A stretch of DNA of 64,000 bases from an uncultured Rhodocyclaceae bacterium (lineage in GTDB: Bacteria > Pseudomonadota > Gammaproteobacteria > Burkholderiales > Rhodocyclaceae). Shown here piece by piece: positions 15,771 through 25,440 of this stretch. The notes under the pieces were generated by a model. That model made no database searches. It had not been told where the DNA came from and saw nothing but the letters and a program-made list of their open reading frames with translations. The DNA lies in NCBI GenBank assembly GCA_907163225.1, contig OU015322.1:3384501-3448500 (forward strand), read 5' to 3'. Numbering within the stretch: the stretch's first letter is position 1; each line of letters opens with the position of its first letter. The translations under genes were made by a program, and so were the position numbers.

Positions 15771-16703
15771 ATGGCTATCCTCGTCATCGCCGAACACGAC
15801 AACACCGCCCTCAAGGCCGCCACCCTCAACACCGTTGCCGCCGCCCAGAAGATCGGGGGCGACATTCACCTCCTCGTCGCCGGCAGCAACTGCAGCGCTG
15901 CCGCCCAAGAAGCCGCCACGCTCAATGGCGTCAGCCTCGTCAAAGTCGCCGACGCCGCCCACTACCAAAACCAGACCGCCGAGAACCTCACCGCACTGGT
16001 CATTGCCAACGCCGCCGGCTACAGCCACATCCTCGCCCCGGCCACCACCTTCGGCAAGAACCTGGCCCCGCGTATAGCCGCACTCCTCGACGTCGCGCAA
16101 ATCTCCGAAATCACTGGTGTCGAATCCGCTGACACCTTCGTCCGCCCGATCTACGCCGGCAATGCCCTGGCCACCGTCAAGAGCGCCGACCAAACCAAAG
16201 TCATCACCGTGCGCAGCACGGCGTTTGATGCGGTCAACCGGGAAAATGCGGCAAAAATCGACAGCATCAGCCCAGCCGCCGACACCGCCCAAAGCACCCT
16301 CACGAACCGCGAACTCACCAAATCCGAGCGTCCCGAACTCGGGGCCGCCAAGATCATCGTTTCCGGTGGTCGTGGTCTGGGTAGTGGCGAGAACTACCAC
16401 ACCCTGCTCGAACCGCTCGCCGACAAACTCGGTGCGGCGCTCGGCGCAAGCCGTGCCGCCGTCGATGCCGGCTTCGTTCCGAACGACTACCAGGTTGGCC
16501 AGACCGGCAAGATCGTCGCCCCGCAGCTTTACATCGCGGTCGGTATTTCCGGTGCCATCCAGCATCTGGCCGGGATGAAGGAGTCGAAAGTCATCGTCGC
16601 CATCAACAAGGATCCCGATGCACCGATCTTTCAGGTGGCGGATTACGGGTTGGTCGGTGATCTGTTCGAAGTGGTGCCGCAACTGGTGGGTGCCGTCGGC
16701 TAA
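15771..16703 (+). CDS. etfA: Electron transfer flavoprotein alpha subunit
   Basis: This 310-residue FAD-binding partner of EtfB has an N-terminal nucleotide-binding-like domain ([20 protein letters not shown]) and the C-terminal FAD domain with [31 protein letters not shown] and [15 protein letters not shown], followed by [13 protein letters not shown]. All match the FAD-contact motifs of bacterial EtfA, and the length is typical. It shares the C-ending codon bias of etfB, which suggests high expression or a common history for the pair. Confidence 0.96.
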   Translation: MAILVIAEHDNTALKAATLNTVAAAQKIGGDIHLLVAGSNCSAAAQEAATLNGVSLVKVADAAHYQNQTAENLTALVIANAAGYSHILAPATTFGKNLAPRIAALLDVAQISEITGVESADTFVRPIYAGNALATVKSADQTKVITVRSTAFDAVNRENAAKIDSISPAADTAQSTLTNRELTKSERPELGAAKIIVSGGRGLGSGENYHTLLEPLADKLGAALGASRAAVDAGFVPNDYQVGQTGKIVAPQLYIAVGISGAIQHLAGMKESKVIVAINKDPDAPIFQVADYGLVGDLFEVVPQLVGAVG

Positions 16704-16739
16704 TCCCACAAAATTCGTGGCTGGCACTAAAATGGCCAC

Positions 16740-17405
16740 GTGAATCTGACTGACACCTTGATGGGCGAAGGGTGGTACTGGGCGGCGTGGGTCGTCTGGG
16801 TGCCACTCTTCGCTCTTTCGCTTTTGCGGGCGCCTTGGGGGCGCCTTGGAAATTCGGAGCAGTTGAATGTCTGGCTCGGCATGGTCGTATTTTTGACGCT
16901 TGTCTGGAGCATGAAGGCTGGCATCAAACCGGGGTTGTCCTTGCATCTGCTTGGCGCGACGGTGTTTTCCTTGAGTTTCGGGCCGCTGCTAGCCTTCATC
17001 GGACTTTCTCTTGTAACCGCCGCTGTCACGCTGAATGGGGCAGGTGGGCCGCTCGCCTATGCCGCAAATGCATTGTTGCTGGCAGGTTTTAGTGTTGGCC
17101 TCAGCCATTTTTATTTCCGGATTTTCTCCGGCATGCTACCCAAGAATTTTTTTGTATATATCTTTATAAATGGCTTTCTTGGCGCTGCGCTGACGATAGT
17201 TAGCGTCGGGTTTGCTGCGACACTACTGCTGGCCTTGGTTGGCGCATACGAGTGGGACTACCTGATCAGCGAGTATTTTCCATATTTTCTTTTACTTGCG
17301 TTTTCGGAAGCATGGTTGTCGGGGATGATAATGACGTTGTTCGTTATTTACCGCCCCCAATGGGTTGCCAGCTTCGATGATTCCAGTTATCTGGCCGAGA
17401 AATAA
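16740..17405 (+). CDS. CbiM-like integral membrane protein (COG3235 type)
   Basis: This 221-residue protein has six or so hydrophobic helices and no soluble domain. The layout, with the helix-rich middle and the late FSEAWLSGMIMTLFVIYRPQWV segment, resembles the uncharacterised membrane proteins related to the CbiM substrate-capture subunits of energy-coupling factor metal transporters. The N-terminal His motif of true CbiM/NikM proteins is not present, so metal uptake is uncertain. The start is a GTG at 16740; an ATG at 16732 runs into a stop. No ECF ATPase or CbiQ gene is adjacent. Confidence 0.65.
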   Translation: MNLTDTLMGEGWYWAAWVVWVPLFALSLLRAPWGRLGNSEQLNVWLGMVVFLTLVWSMKAGIKPGLSLHLLGATVFSLSFGPLLAFIGLSLVTAAVTLNGAGGPLAYAANALLLAGFSVGLSHFYFRIFSGMLPKNFFVYIFINGFLGAALTIVSVGFAATLLLALVGAYEWDYLISEYFPYFLLLAFSEAWLSGMIMTLFVIYRPQWVASFDDSSYLAEK

Positions 17406-17442
17406 CGGCTACAATTTGAATAATTTTTTGTCATTGGGGGCC

Positions 17443-19245
17443 GTGTCTTTGAATCGCTTTGTTCTTCGCTATTCCTTGCCGATATTCCTGTTGTCGTTGT
17501 CAGGAGGAGTTTCAGCGGTTGGCCTGGGCGAATTGCGCGGCCAACCTGCTTTGGGCGAACGCATACAGCTGGAAATCGATCTGCTGGGCGTCGACAAACA
17601 AAAGCTCGATTCAAGCTGTTTTCGTCTCGTACAACCCGCCGGTAGCGCTGATTTTCCTTGGCTGAAGAAGGCCGTGCTGAATGTGCGCAAAGGCGCTCAT
17701 CCCGTTCTGGAGGTTAGTTCTGAAACCCCAATGCGTGAGCCAATTATGCAGTTGGCGGTTCAGCTGGGCTGTGGGCACGAAATTTCCCGGGACTACACGC
17801 TTTTGGCATCACCTGTCAGAGGGACAACGTCACCGCCGCCCGCGCCGCGCGCCGCGGAAATTGACGCTCGTACACTGCAGCCTGCCGTGCGGCGGCCGGT
17901 AAAGGTTCGTTCGACGGCGCCCGCTGCAGCGGAGGCGCCGTCCAGATTGGCGCCCAGGAAATTGGAGAAATCTCCGCGCGCTTTGCCCATGGCAGATCGC
18001 TTGATGTTGTCGGACGGCGTTGTTGGAGACCCGTCGTTACGGTTGGCAACTGAGCTACTTGCCGGGGGCGCTTCTGGCAACGAAGAGCAGCGCGAAATCC
18101 TGCGCCTCGAATTTCGGATGCTGATGGCAATGCATCAGCAGGCCACCTCTCAAATGGCGACAGCTGAAAAGCTGAGAAATATGGAGTCCACGCTGGGGGC
18201 GCTTCAGCAACACGCTGCCGGATTCGCGCAGCGTGTCGAGAAGGATGGTAGTGGGCCAATGTCGTCTGGTGTGGTACCAGCGCCTCAACCAATTTCCCCT
18301 GCCCCTGCCGTTGTTTCGGAGCCACGTTCCGATGTTCCAGATAGATCTACGTCAAAAGCGCTTCCGGTACCTCAGGTCGATGCCTCATCCGGATTGTCCG
18401 AGTGGAGTCTTTACGGCGTTTTGATCGGGACGGTGCTTGGTCTGGCGGGTTGGCTGGGTTGGCGGAACTATAGCCGCCAAAAACTCGGCAGCGACGATAG
18501 CAGCGTCCAGATATTTGTGCCCGATGTGAAAATAGACCCAAAGCGGGCCGAGGAGCGAGAAGAGCCTGGCGGTATTGATCTTCCATTTGAGCCGGCGGCT
18601 GTGGGTGGCACTCCCATGCAGGTGGATCTTGAATTGGATGCGGGAAATGAAAGCCCGTCCTCCAGTTACACAGATGTTTCGTCGATCGGTCATTCTCGCG
18701 GACCGGACTCGATGATGTCGATCAACGCCACTACACTGGACGAACACTTTGAGGCCAATCCGGTCATGGAATTGGCTGACATCATGCTCTCCTTTGGCAG
18801 GGTAAAGGGAGCTGCCCAGGCTTTGCAGGAATATATCGACAATAATCCTCAAGAAGCCTTGCAGCCGTGGATCCGCTTGATGGATGTGTACCGTATGGCC
18901 GGAATGCGTGCGGAGTTTGAAAATGTAGCGCGAAATCTGAATCTGCATTTCAATGTTGAGGTTCAGAGTTGGGACGACGCACTGTCTGGGATTTCAATTC
19001 CTTCTCCGGAAATTGCCAGCGGATCGCCGGTTGCGCCTCGGGCAACGTGCCTTGAGGATTTGCCTCGACTGATGAATACCGTTGTCGGTCTCTGGAGTGA
19101 CGGCGATGTGGTTGGGTATCTCTATCAGTTGCTGCGTGATAATCGTGGCGGTCAGCGTTCCGGATTCAGCTTGCCCGTTGTTGAGGACGTATTGTTCCTG
19201 ATCGAGCTAAAAGAAACAGCCAATCGCATGGAGAGTCTTAAATGA
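17443..19245 (+). CDS. FimV-like membrane-anchored pole/pilus protein
   Basis: The roughly 600-residue protein begins with a signal peptide and then VGLGELRGQPALGERIQLEIDLL, the N-terminal hallmark of FimV/HubP proteins. A Pro/Ala-rich linker follows, then a helical segment, one membrane helix (WSLYGVLIGTVLGLAGWLGW at about 350), an acidic cytoplasmic region, and a TPR-like C-terminal part (ELADIMLSFGRVKGAAQAL...). FimV proteins bind peptidoglycan and organise type IV pili and polar proteins. No LysM motif is obvious. I chose GTG 17443 (TTG 17449 is possible) because it begins the signal peptide. The end overlaps the acyl-CoA dehydrogenase gene by four bases. Confidence 0.78.
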   Translation: MSLNRFVLRYSLPIFLLSLSGGVSAVGLGELRGQPALGERIQLEIDLLGVDKQKLDSSCFRLVQPAGSADFPWLKKAVLNVRKGAHPVLEVSSETPMREPIMQLAVQLGCGHEISRDYTLLASPVRGTTSPPPAPRAAEIDARTLQPAVRRPVKVRSTAPAAAEAPSRLAPRKLEKSPRALPMADRLMLSDGVVGDPSLRLATELLAGGASGNEEQREILRLEFRMLMAMHQQATSQMATAEKLRNMESTLGALQQHAAGFAQRVEKDGSGPMSSGVVPAPQPISPAPAVVSEPRSDVPDRSTSKALPVPQVDASSGLSEWSLYGVLIGTVLGLAGWLGWRNYSRQKLGSDDSSVQIFVPDVKIDPKRAEEREEPGGIDLPFEPAAVGGTPMQVDLELDAGNESPSSSYTDVSSIGHSRGPDSMMSINATTLDEHFEANPVMELADIMLSFGRVKGAAQALQEYIDNNPQEALQPWIRLMDVYRMAGMRAEFENVARNLNLHFNVEVQSWDDALSGISIPSPEIASGSPVAPRATCLEDLPRLMNTVVGLWSDGDVVGYLYQLLRDNRGGQRSGFSLPVVEDVLFLIELKETANRMESLK

Positions 19246-21023
19246 GTGAATACGTTGCCCCGCTGAAAGACATCCGCTTTGTCATGCAGGAACTGGCGGA
19301 TCTGGAGCAGGTAATTTCGTTGCCTGGTTGTGAAGAAGCTTCTCCTGACGTGGTGGATGCCATTCTTGAAGAGGCAGCAAGGTTTTCCAGCGAGGTGCTA
19401 TCACCATTGAATATTGTTGGCGACAGAAATGGTGCCAAATGGTTGGACAAGAAGGTAGCAACGCCGCCTGGTTTCAAGGAGGCTTATAGCCAGTTTGTAG
19501 ACAATGGCTGGAATGGTCTTGGTTGCGATCCGGAATTTGGTGGTCAAGGCTTGCCCAAACTGCTGTCAACTGCAGTCAGTGAAATGTGGAAAGGGGCCAA
19601 CCACGCATTTTCTCTTTGCCCCATGTTGACGCAAGGTGCCATAGAAGCTTTGGTGATTGCGGGAACGGATGAGCAGAAGGCTGCATATCTTCCCAAGCTT
19701 GTCTCGGGAGAGTGGACCGGGACAATGAATTTGACAGAGCCTTCGGCTGGCTCTGATTTGGCGGCAGTGCGCACGCGCGCCGAGCCGGTGGGTGACGGAA
19801 CGTACAAGATTTTTGGCCAAAAGATTTTTATTACGTACGGTGAGCACGACATGACGGACAACATCGTCCATCTCGTCTTGGCCCGCACACCGAACGCTCC
19901 GGAAGGCGTCAAGGGTATTTCACTATTTGTTGTCCCCAAATTCCTGCTTCACGCAGATGGACAGCCGGGTGAGCGCAACGATGTTTTTTGTGTATCCATT
20001 GAACATAAGCTGGGTATTCACGGTAGTCCTACGGCTGTGCTGGCATTTGGCGATAACACAGGTGCGATTGGCACACTTGTCGGCGAAGAGAATCGTGGTC
20101 TCGAGTACATGTTTATCATGATGAATGCCGCTCGCTTCAATGTCGGCCTTGAGGGGCTTGGCGATGCCGAGCGTGCCTATCAGCGTGCCGTAGCCTATGC
20201 GAAGGATCGTGTCCAAGGGACCGAGGTTGGTGTAAGGGGTGGGCCGAAAGTGCCGATCATCAAGCATCCGGATGTGCGCCGCATGCTGATGTCCATGCGT
20301 TCCCGCGTCGAGGCCATGCGGGCGCTAGCGTATGTGACTGCTGCCGCGCTGGATAACGCTCACAGCAATCCCGATTTCGCAGCGCGTCAGAAGGCTCAGG
20401 CGACAGCTGATCTGCTAATTCCAGTCGTCAAGGGGTGGAGCACGGAGAGTGCAGTCGATATAGCATCGATTGGCGTTCAGGTGCATGGCGGCATGGGGTA
20501 TATCGAGGAAACTGGGGCTGCTCAGCACCTCCGTGATGCTCGTATCACTGCTATTTACGAGGGAACTACCGCTATTCAGGCGAACGATCTGATCGGTCGC
20601 AAGATCGCCCGTGAACAGGGCGCTACCATTAAGGGAATTATTGCCGAAATGCGTGCCGCTGTGTCACAGTTGAATGGGGATCTTGTTGCTGTTGGTGTGC
20701 GCCAAAGTGCCGCAATTGATGCGCTGGAAAAGGCTGTTTTCTGGATCGTGGCCAATTTTTCAACGGAACCGAAGGCAGTGCACGCTGGTGCCGTGCCTTT
20801 TCTCAACTTGTTCGGTGTTGTAGCCGGAGGTTGGCAGATGGGGCGTGCGGCCGTGATGGCTCGAGCCAGGATCGCCGCAGGTGATACGGATGGGTTCTGG
20901 TCTGCAAAAATAGCCACCGCGCAGTTTTACGCTGACCATTTCCTGACCCAGGCGCAAGGCCTTGCCGAGTCAGTTACTGCTGGCGCAAAAGGTGCGCTGG
21001 ATATCGCCGACGACAGTTTTTAA
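19242..21023 (+). CDS. Acyl-CoA dehydrogenase
   Basis: This 593-residue FAD enzyme oxidises acyl-CoA to enoyl-CoA and passes electrons to ETF, encoded about 3 kb upstream. Motifs are [19 protein letters not shown] (flavin contact), [22 protein letters not shown], and the C-terminal [31 protein letters not shown] segment where the substrate base and FAD-binding residues lie. A C-terminal extension of about 120 residues matches the longer betaproteobacterial and pseudomonad group. The chain-length preference cannot be read. It overlaps the fimV-like gene by four bases but is unrelated to it in function. Confidence 0.92.
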   Translation: MSEYVAPLKDIRFVMQELADLEQVISLPGCEEASPDVVDAILEEAARFSSEVLSPLNIVGDRNGAKWLDKKVATPPGFKEAYSQFVDNGWNGLGCDPEFGGQGLPKLLSTAVSEMWKGANHAFSLCPMLTQGAIEALVIAGTDEQKAAYLPKLVSGEWTGTMNLTEPSAGSDLAAVRTRAEPVGDGTYKIFGQKIFITYGEHDMTDNIVHLVLARTPNAPEGVKGISLFVVPKFLLHADGQPGERNDVFCVSIEHKLGIHGSPTAVLAFGDNTGAIGTLVGEENRGLEYMFIMMNAARFNVGLEGLGDAERAYQRAVAYAKDRVQGTEVGVRGGPKVPIIKHPDVRRMLMSMRSRVEAMRALAYVTAAALDNAHSNPDFAARQKAQATADLLIPVVKGWSTESAVDIASIGVQVHGGMGYIEETGAAQHLRDARITAIYEGTTAIQANDLIGRKIAREQGATIKGIIAEMRAAVSQLNGDLVAVGVRQSAAIDALEKAVFWIVANFSTEPKAVHAGAVPFLNLFGVVAGGWQMGRAAVMARARIAAGDTDGFWSAKIATAQFYADHFLTQAQGLAESVTAGAKGALDIADDSF

Positions 21024-21045
21024 GGGGCTGCTTTCAGATCACGCC

Positions 21046-21081
21046 AAAAGCCCTTGATTGTTGTTATAATCTTGGGCTTTT
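21046..21081 (+). promoter_or_regulatory. Extended -10 promoter inside an inverted repeat, upstream of rpsF
   Basis: TGTTATAAT at 21062-21070 is a perfect extended -10 element (TGnTATAAT). It lies in the loop of a hairpin with arms AAAAGCCC (21046-21053) and GGGCTTTT (21074-21081). The hairpin followed by T and pyrimidines could terminate the acyl-CoA dehydrogenase transcript, while the loop provides the start signal for the ribosomal operon. No good -35 is visible, as is common with extended -10 promoters. Confidence 0.55.
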
Positions 21082-21136
21082 CCACCTTGCCCTACCGCAC
21101 TCGCATGGCGGAGGGTTTATCCCAAAAGGAGATTGC

Positions 21137-21520
21137 ATGCGCCATTACGAAATCTGCTTTATCGTCCACCCGGACCAAAGCGAACAAGTGCCCGGCATGG
21201 TCGAGCGCTATCGCGCCATCGTTACTGCCAAGAACGGTACGATTCATCGTCTGGAAGACTGGGGCCGCCGTCAACTGGCTTACCCGATCCAGAAGATCCA
21301 CAAGGCCCACTACGTTCTGATGAACATCGAGTGCGACGGCGAAACGCTGAACGAACTCGAACATTCGTTCAAGTTCAACGACGCTGTGCTGCGCCACCTC
21401 ACCGTCAAGATGAAGGCCGCTGTGACGACTCCTTCCCCGATGATGAAGGAAGAGAAGTCCAAGTCCATGATGCCTGGTGATGCCGCTCCGGCTGCACCGC
21501 TCGAAACGGCTGCTGCTTAA
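21137..21520 (+). CDS. rpsF: 30S ribosomal protein S6
   Basis: This 127-residue small-subunit protein binds 16S rRNA together with S18, encoded two genes downstream. It begins [28 protein letters not shown] and shows [26 protein letters not shown], as in other S6 proteins. The C-terminal tail is an Ala/Pro/Ser/Met-rich extension of about 30 residues. ATG 21137 follows AAAAGGAGATTGC, a strong ribosome-binding site. It is the first gene of rpsF-priB-rpsR-rplI. Confidence 0.97.
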   Translation: MRHYEICFIVHPDQSEQVPGMVERYRAIVTAKNGTIHRLEDWGRRQLAYPIQKIHKAHYVLMNIECDGETLNELEHSFKFNDAVLRHLTVKMKAAVTTPSPMMKEEKSKSMMPGDAAPAAPLETAAA

Positions 21521-21544
21521 GCATATTTGTACGGGAATTAACGG

Positions 21545-21874
21545 CTGAACTGCATCACACTTTCCGGAAAACTGGTTGAACGCAAAGCTTTGCGTTACAC
21601 ACCTGCCGGCGTTCCGGTTAGCGAAGGATGGCTGCAACACAGCTCTTCGCAGGCAGAAAGTGGTGTAGAGCGTCTGGTGGAAGTGGAAATCGCTGTCGTG
21701 GCTCTGGGTGAAAACGCCCGCTGGTTACAGGCAGCGCCCCTAGGGGCGCTAGTCAAATTGACCGGATTTCTCGCTGCCAAGAGTCGCAACAGCAAAGCGC
21801 CCGTGCTGCATGTGAATACACTCGAATATTTGGAAGGAAACGAAAATGGCTCGATTCTTCAAGAAGAAGGATGA
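21545..21874 (+). CDS. priB: Primosomal replication protein N, with apparent CTG start
   Basis: This 109-residue OB-fold protein binds single-stranded DNA and helps PriA restart stalled forks. The frame reads (M)[33 protein letters not shown], clearly PriB, and continues to EYLEGNENG. No ATG, GTG or TTG precedes the conserved start in this frame: an in-frame TAA lies at 21539-21541, so the only initiation codon giving full-length PriB is CTG at 21545, with CGGGA about nine bases upstream. A TTG at 21590 would delete the first OB strand. The end overlaps the rpsR start by 29 bases. Position between rpsF and rpsR is the classical one. Confidence 0.85.
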   Translation: MNCITLSGKLVERKALRYTPAGVPVSEGWLQHSSSQAESGVERLVEVEIAVVALGENARWLQAAPLGALVKLTGFLAAKSRNSKAPVLHVNTLEYLEGNENGSILQEEG

Positions 21875-22121
21875 CGACAAGAAAAAGAAGCGTGGTGGCG
21901 GCCTGTTCAAGCGTCGCAAGTTCTGCCGCTTCACGGCTGAAAAAGTCGAACAGATCGACTACAAGGATGTGGACGTTCTGAAGGAATTCATTCAGGAAAA
22001 CGCCAAGATCATGCCGGCTCGCCTGACCGGTACCAAGGCCGGCTATCAGCGCCAGCTGGGCACCGCTATCAAGCGCGCCCGCTTCATGGCCCTGCTGCCT
22101 TACACCGACAACCATCAATAA
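21846..22121 (+). CDS. rpsR: 30S ribosomal protein S18
   Basis: This 91-residue protein begins [19 protein letters not shown] and contains [23 protein letters not shown] and [21 protein letters not shown], the S18 core. It binds S6 and the 16S rRNA platform. The lysine-rich N-terminal extension is longer than in E. coli S18 (75 residues) but common in betaproteobacteria. The AAGGAAACGAA ribosome site of rpsR lies inside the 3' end of priB, so the two are probably translationally coupled. Confidence 0.97.
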   Translation: MARFFKKKDDDKKKKRGGGLFKRRKFCRFTAEKVEQIDYKDVDVLKEFIQENAKIMPARLTGTKAGYQRQLGTAIKRARFMALLPYTDNHQ

Positions 22122-22139
22122 TTTTCGGGGAGACTAAAC

Positions 22140-22586
22140 ATGCAAATTATTCTGCTCGAAAAGGTTGTTAACCTCGGTAACCTCGGCGATATCGTCAAGG
22201 TCAAGGATGGTTACGCTCGCAACTTTCTGATTCCGCAACGTATGGCCAAGCGTGCTACGCCGGCTGCCATGGCTGAATTTGAAGTCCGCCGCGCTGAACT
22301 GGAAAAGCTGGCTGCTGAAAAGCTGGCCGCTGCTCAAGTTGTCGCAGACAAGATGAACGGTACTGCCGTGTCTGTCGCCCGCAAGGCAGGCATGGACGGT
22401 CGTCTGTTCGGTTCTGTTGGCAACGTTGACATCGCTGACGCGCTCAAGGCCGCTGGTTTTGATATCGACAAGTCTGCTATCCGCATGCCTGAGGGGCCGC
22501 TCAAGGCGATTGGCGAGTTCCCGCTTGACGTAGCGCTGCATACCGATGTGCTGGCTAATATTACTGTGGCCGTGGTTGCTGAGTAA
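22140..22586 (+). CDS. rplI: 50S ribosomal protein L9
   Basis: This 148-residue protein starts [33 protein letters not shown], the conserved 23S-binding domain of L9, followed by a long connecting helix ([22 protein letters not shown]) and the C-terminal domain. Length matches E. coli L9 closely. It is the last gene of the rpsF operon and is followed by a strong terminator. Confidence 0.97.
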   Translation: MQIILLEKVVNLGNLGDIVKVKDGYARNFLIPQRMAKRATPAAMAEFEVRRAELEKLAAEKLAAAQVVADKMNGTAVSVARKAGMDGRLFGSVGNVDIADALKAAGFDIDKSAIRMPEGPLKAIGEFPLDVALHTDVLANITVAVVAE

Positions 22587-22606
22587 TTTCAGCTAGCCAC
22601 CCACCA

Positions 22607-22637
22607 AAAAGGGCCTCGCGATAGCGAGGCCTTTTTA
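22607..22637 (+). terminator. Rho-independent terminator after rplI
   Basis: GGCCTCGC and GCGAGGCC form a perfect eight-base stem with a GATA loop, flanked by five A on the left and five T on the right. It ends the rpsF-priB-rpsR-rplI transcript before dnaB and, being A/T symmetric, could work in either direction. Confidence 0.92.
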
Positions 22638-22653
22638 ATTTAAACTTGTCGCC

Positions 22654-24063
22654 ATGAATCAACGTCCTTCTAAACCTAGAGTTTCAGACTCTTCCCTCGA
22701 TCATTTGCGAGTTCCGCAGCATTCCATTGAGGCCGAACAATCCGTTCTTGGTGGCCTGTTGCTGGACAATCAGGCGTGGGACAGGATCGGTGATCAGGTT
22801 GCTGAAACCGATTTTTATCGGGACGAACATCGACGAATATTCCGCCAGATTCGCAAGCTGCTGGACAGTGCCAAGCCGGCCGACGTAGTTACCGTTGCCG
22901 AAGCACTGGATGTGGCGGGAGAGGGCGATCAGACCGGCGGTCTGGCCTACCTGGGCGAATTGGCTGCGAATACGCCGTCGGCGGCCAATATTAAACGCTA
23001 TGCCGAAATCGTTCGCGAGCGTTCGGTATTGCGTCAGTTAGTAGCGACGGCTGACGAAATCGCGGCCGATGCTCTGAATCCTATGGGCCGCGATGCCGAG
23101 AGCCTGCTGGATGAGGCTGAATCAAAGATATTCAGGATTGCCGAGGCTGGTGCCGGTCACAACGAGGGATTCATTCACATCAATCCCTTGCTGACTCAGG
23201 TGGTTGAACGCATTCAGGAGCTGCATGACCGTGACAATCCTTCGGATATTACCGGGGTGCCGACTGGATTCATCGATCTTGACCAAAAGACATCAGGTTT
23301 TCAGCCGGGTGATCTGATCATTGTAGCTGGCCGCCCATCCATGGGTAAGACGGCTTTTGCGTTGAATATTGCCGAAAACGTTGCAGTCGATACGGGTTTG
23401 CCGGTCGGGATTTTTTCGATGGAAATGGGGGGGGCGCAATTGGCCATGCGTATGCTGGCCTCGATTGGCCGTCTCAATTCACAGAGCCTGCGCACGGGCA
23501 GAATGTCGGATGACGAATGGTCGCGCCTGTCGTTTGCACTCGGTAAGCTTCATGAAGCGCCGATCTATATCGATGAAACCGGTGGCCTGAGCCCTGCCAA
23601 TCTACGCGCTCGCGCCCGGCGCCTGGCGCGCAAATATGGCGGCAAGCTCGGCTTGCTGGTTATCGACTACATTCAGTTGATGAGCGGTAACAGGCAGGGC
23701 GAAAACCGGGCGACTGAGGTGTCGGAAATCTCTCGCTCGATCAAGTCGCTGGCTAAAGAGTTGCAGGTGCCCATTGTCGCTTTGTCGCAGCTCTCCCGGA
23801 AGGTCGAGGAGCGCACCGACAAGCGGCCGATGATGTCGGACTTGCGCGAATCGGGTGCTATCGAACAGGATGCCGACGTGATCCTGATGATGTACCGGGA
23901 TGAGTATTACAACAAGGAAAGCAACGACAACAAGGGACTGGCCGAGGTGATCATCGGCAAACAGCGTAACGGCCCCACAGGAACCGTACGCATGGCCTTT
24001 ATCGGTGAGTACACTCGCTTTGAAAACCTGGCAAGCGGTGGCTTTGTCGATGCCCAGAACTGA
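22654..24063 (+). CDS. dnaB: Replicative DNA helicase
   Basis: This 469-residue hexameric helicase unwinds DNA at the replication fork. The N-terminal primase-interacting domain begins around VPQHSIEAEQSVLGGLLLDN. The RecA-like domain shows Walker A (GRPSMGKTAFALNIAENVA), the EMGGAQLAMRML segment, Walker B (LLVIDYIQLM), KSLAKELQVPIVALSQLSRKVE and the SDLRESGAIEQDADVI region with the arginine finger downstream. No intein interrupts it. It starts at ATG 22654, 17 bases beyond the rplI terminator. Confidence 0.97.
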   Translation: MNQRPSKPRVSDSSLDHLRVPQHSIEAEQSVLGGLLLDNQAWDRIGDQVAETDFYRDEHRRIFRQIRKLLDSAKPADVVTVAEALDVAGEGDQTGGLAYLGELAANTPSAANIKRYAEIVRERSVLRQLVATADEIAADALNPMGRDAESLLDEAESKIFRIAEAGAGHNEGFIHINPLLTQVVERIQELHDRDNPSDITGVPTGFIDLDQKTSGFQPGDLIIVAGRPSMGKTAFALNIAENVAVDTGLPVGIFSMEMGGAQLAMRMLASIGRLNSQSLRTGRMSDDEWSRLSFALGKLHEAPIYIDETGGLSPANLRARARRLARKYGGKLGLLVIDYIQLMSGNRQGENRATEVSEISRSIKSLAKELQVPIVALSQLSRKVEERTDKRPMMSDLRESGAIEQDADVILMMYRDEYYNKESNDNKGLAEVIIGKQRNGPTGTVRMAFIGEYTRFENLASGGFVDAQN

Positions 24064-24069
24064 GGTTGG

Positions 24070-25404
24070 TTAAAGCACAACCTGGCGTGTTCTGATGCTG
24101 TACTGGGGGGCGGCAGAACTGCCCCCATCGAAACGGCTGCCCGAGTTTTCCAGTTGTGGCATTAGCATGAAGGGGATCGCTGAATTTTTTCCAGGGAGAA
24201 CGATGTCCGTTCCCAGGTTGAAGGCGATCCAGTTCATTTCCCAGACACCGAACAGGATTTTTTTCAGCGAAATCAGCTTGCTGTCGCGGTCAGACAGGGC
24301 CTCCATCGAAATGGCACGTCGTACATCGCTGGGGTCGACCGGAATCCACCCGTAACCTGGTACGTAGAATTCTGCACGAACGTGCTGGCCGCGCGTCGCA
24401 TCGTCGCTACTCAGCCCCAGGCTGCGGAACAGGCGTGATGAGCCCGTACGCATCCCATAGATGCAACGGGCCGGGATGCCAATTGCCCGGCAGATAGCGA
24501 CGAACAGGCCATTAATATCGGCCGAGCGCCCACCGTATTGCCCCTGGATCAACTGTTTTCGAACATCGCCATTGCCGCATCCGGGCAGGCTGGGATCGTA
24601 AATGGAATTGTCGACCACCCAGTCATAGATCGCTTTGGCTTGGGCAACAGGGTCTTTGATACGACCCAGAATGCGTTCGCCAAGCTGAAAGGCAAGACCA
24701 TCGTTGGGTATCAGTTGCGATGCCTGCAGGTTGCGGCGGAGGATGTCTTCACGTTCGGGGGCTACGGTGCGCTTGGTGATATCAAAGTGTCGGTCGGCGG
24801 TGGTGACTAGGGTTGTGAGTTGAAGTCTGGCATCGCTGCTGTCCGGCCACTCGCAGAAAAAGACTTCAAGGTCACCATCAGGCAGTCGGCGCATGCTGGC
24901 ATTGGCCGGGTTGCCTATCCATGTATGGCCAAGAGTGCGTTGAAACAGCGTGTCCTGATTGAGCGGCAAGGGGAGCCATAGTTTCGTCTGCTCACTCTTG
25001 CTCTTCAGATTGATCGTTGTCGTGATTTCGAATGTACGCCATTCGCTGGGTGGCTCTGGGGCCCTTACTGGTGGAAGCTTTGAGGCCGTTGTTCCTTGCG
25101 GTGGGCGCTCGATGACGGGGTCTTCTGCTGTGTGGGCGACCGGCTCGCGCGGTCGGTAGACTATTTTTTCAGGACGGGGGCGCTCAGGCCTCGCGTTCGT
25201 TTTTTTGGATAGCTTGCTTGATTTTGCTGATTTGGATGCCTTGCCTGCTTTGCTCGAGGATCCCTTGCCGGCTGCCCCCTTCTGTTTGGCGCCAGCAGTG
25301 GCTTGCTTGGATGAACTGGCCTTGGCCTGCTTCTTGGCGGCCCAAGCATCCGTGACGAACAGCGACAGTGCGGCTGCAGATGTTAGAAAATCGCGACGTT
25401 TCAA
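24070..25404 (-). CDS. Exported transglutaminase-fold protein with Ser at the nucleophile position
   Basis: The 444-residue protein starts with a probable Tat signal (MKRRDFLTSAAALSLF, cleavage near AWA-A), followed by a low-complexity Lys/Ala/Ser-rich stretch of about 55 residues and a Pro/Arg linker. From about residue 120 an N-terminal beta domain leads into a transglutaminase-like core at about 230-380. In related proteins the nucleophile lies in G-x-C-x-D-x-N-x-L-F; here it reads GGRSADINGLF, so Ser294 replaces Cys. His in GQHVRAEFY and Asp in PVDPSD of the triad are kept. It may be a pseudoenzyme or use a different chemistry. The gene follows the phoH terminator and is convergent with dnaB, seven bases apart. 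Confidence 0.8.
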   Translation of the reverse strand: MKRRDFLTSAAALSLFVTDAWAAKKQAKASSSKQATAGAKQKGAAGKGSSSKAGKASKSAKSSKLSKKTNARPERPRPEKIVYRPREPVAHTAEDPVIERPPQGTTASKLPPVRAPEPPSEWRTFEITTTINLKSKSEQTKLWLPLPLNQDTLFQRTLGHTWIGNPANASMRRLPDGDLEVFFCEWPDSSDARLQLTTLVTTADRHFDITKRTVAPEREDILRRNLQASQLIPNDGLAFQLGERILGRIKDPVAQAKAIYDWVVDNSIYDPSLPGCGNGDVRKQLIQGQYGGRSADINGLFVAICRAIGIPARCIYGMRTGSSRLFRSLGLSSDDATRGQHVRAEFYVPGYGWIPVDPSDVRRAISMEALSDRDSKLISLKKILFGVWEMNWIAFNLGTDIVLPGKNSAIPFMLMPQLENSGSRFDGGSSAAPQYSIRTRQVVL

Positions 25405-25440
25405 GTAAATCCTCCGGCGGAGCCTATCCGTGGTTGAAAC

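Noticed and set aside
16704-16739. A cobalamin riboswitch before the CbiM-like gene
   Set aside because: The gap is only 36 bases and has no conserved B12-box sequence.
14895-16946. A 683-codon open frame on the minus strand across etfBA
   Set aside because: It is a by-product of the extreme C-ending codon use of etfB and etfA, which removes stops from the opposite strand. Its translation is repetitive Gly/Asp/Val-rich and matches no family, while etfBA are certain.
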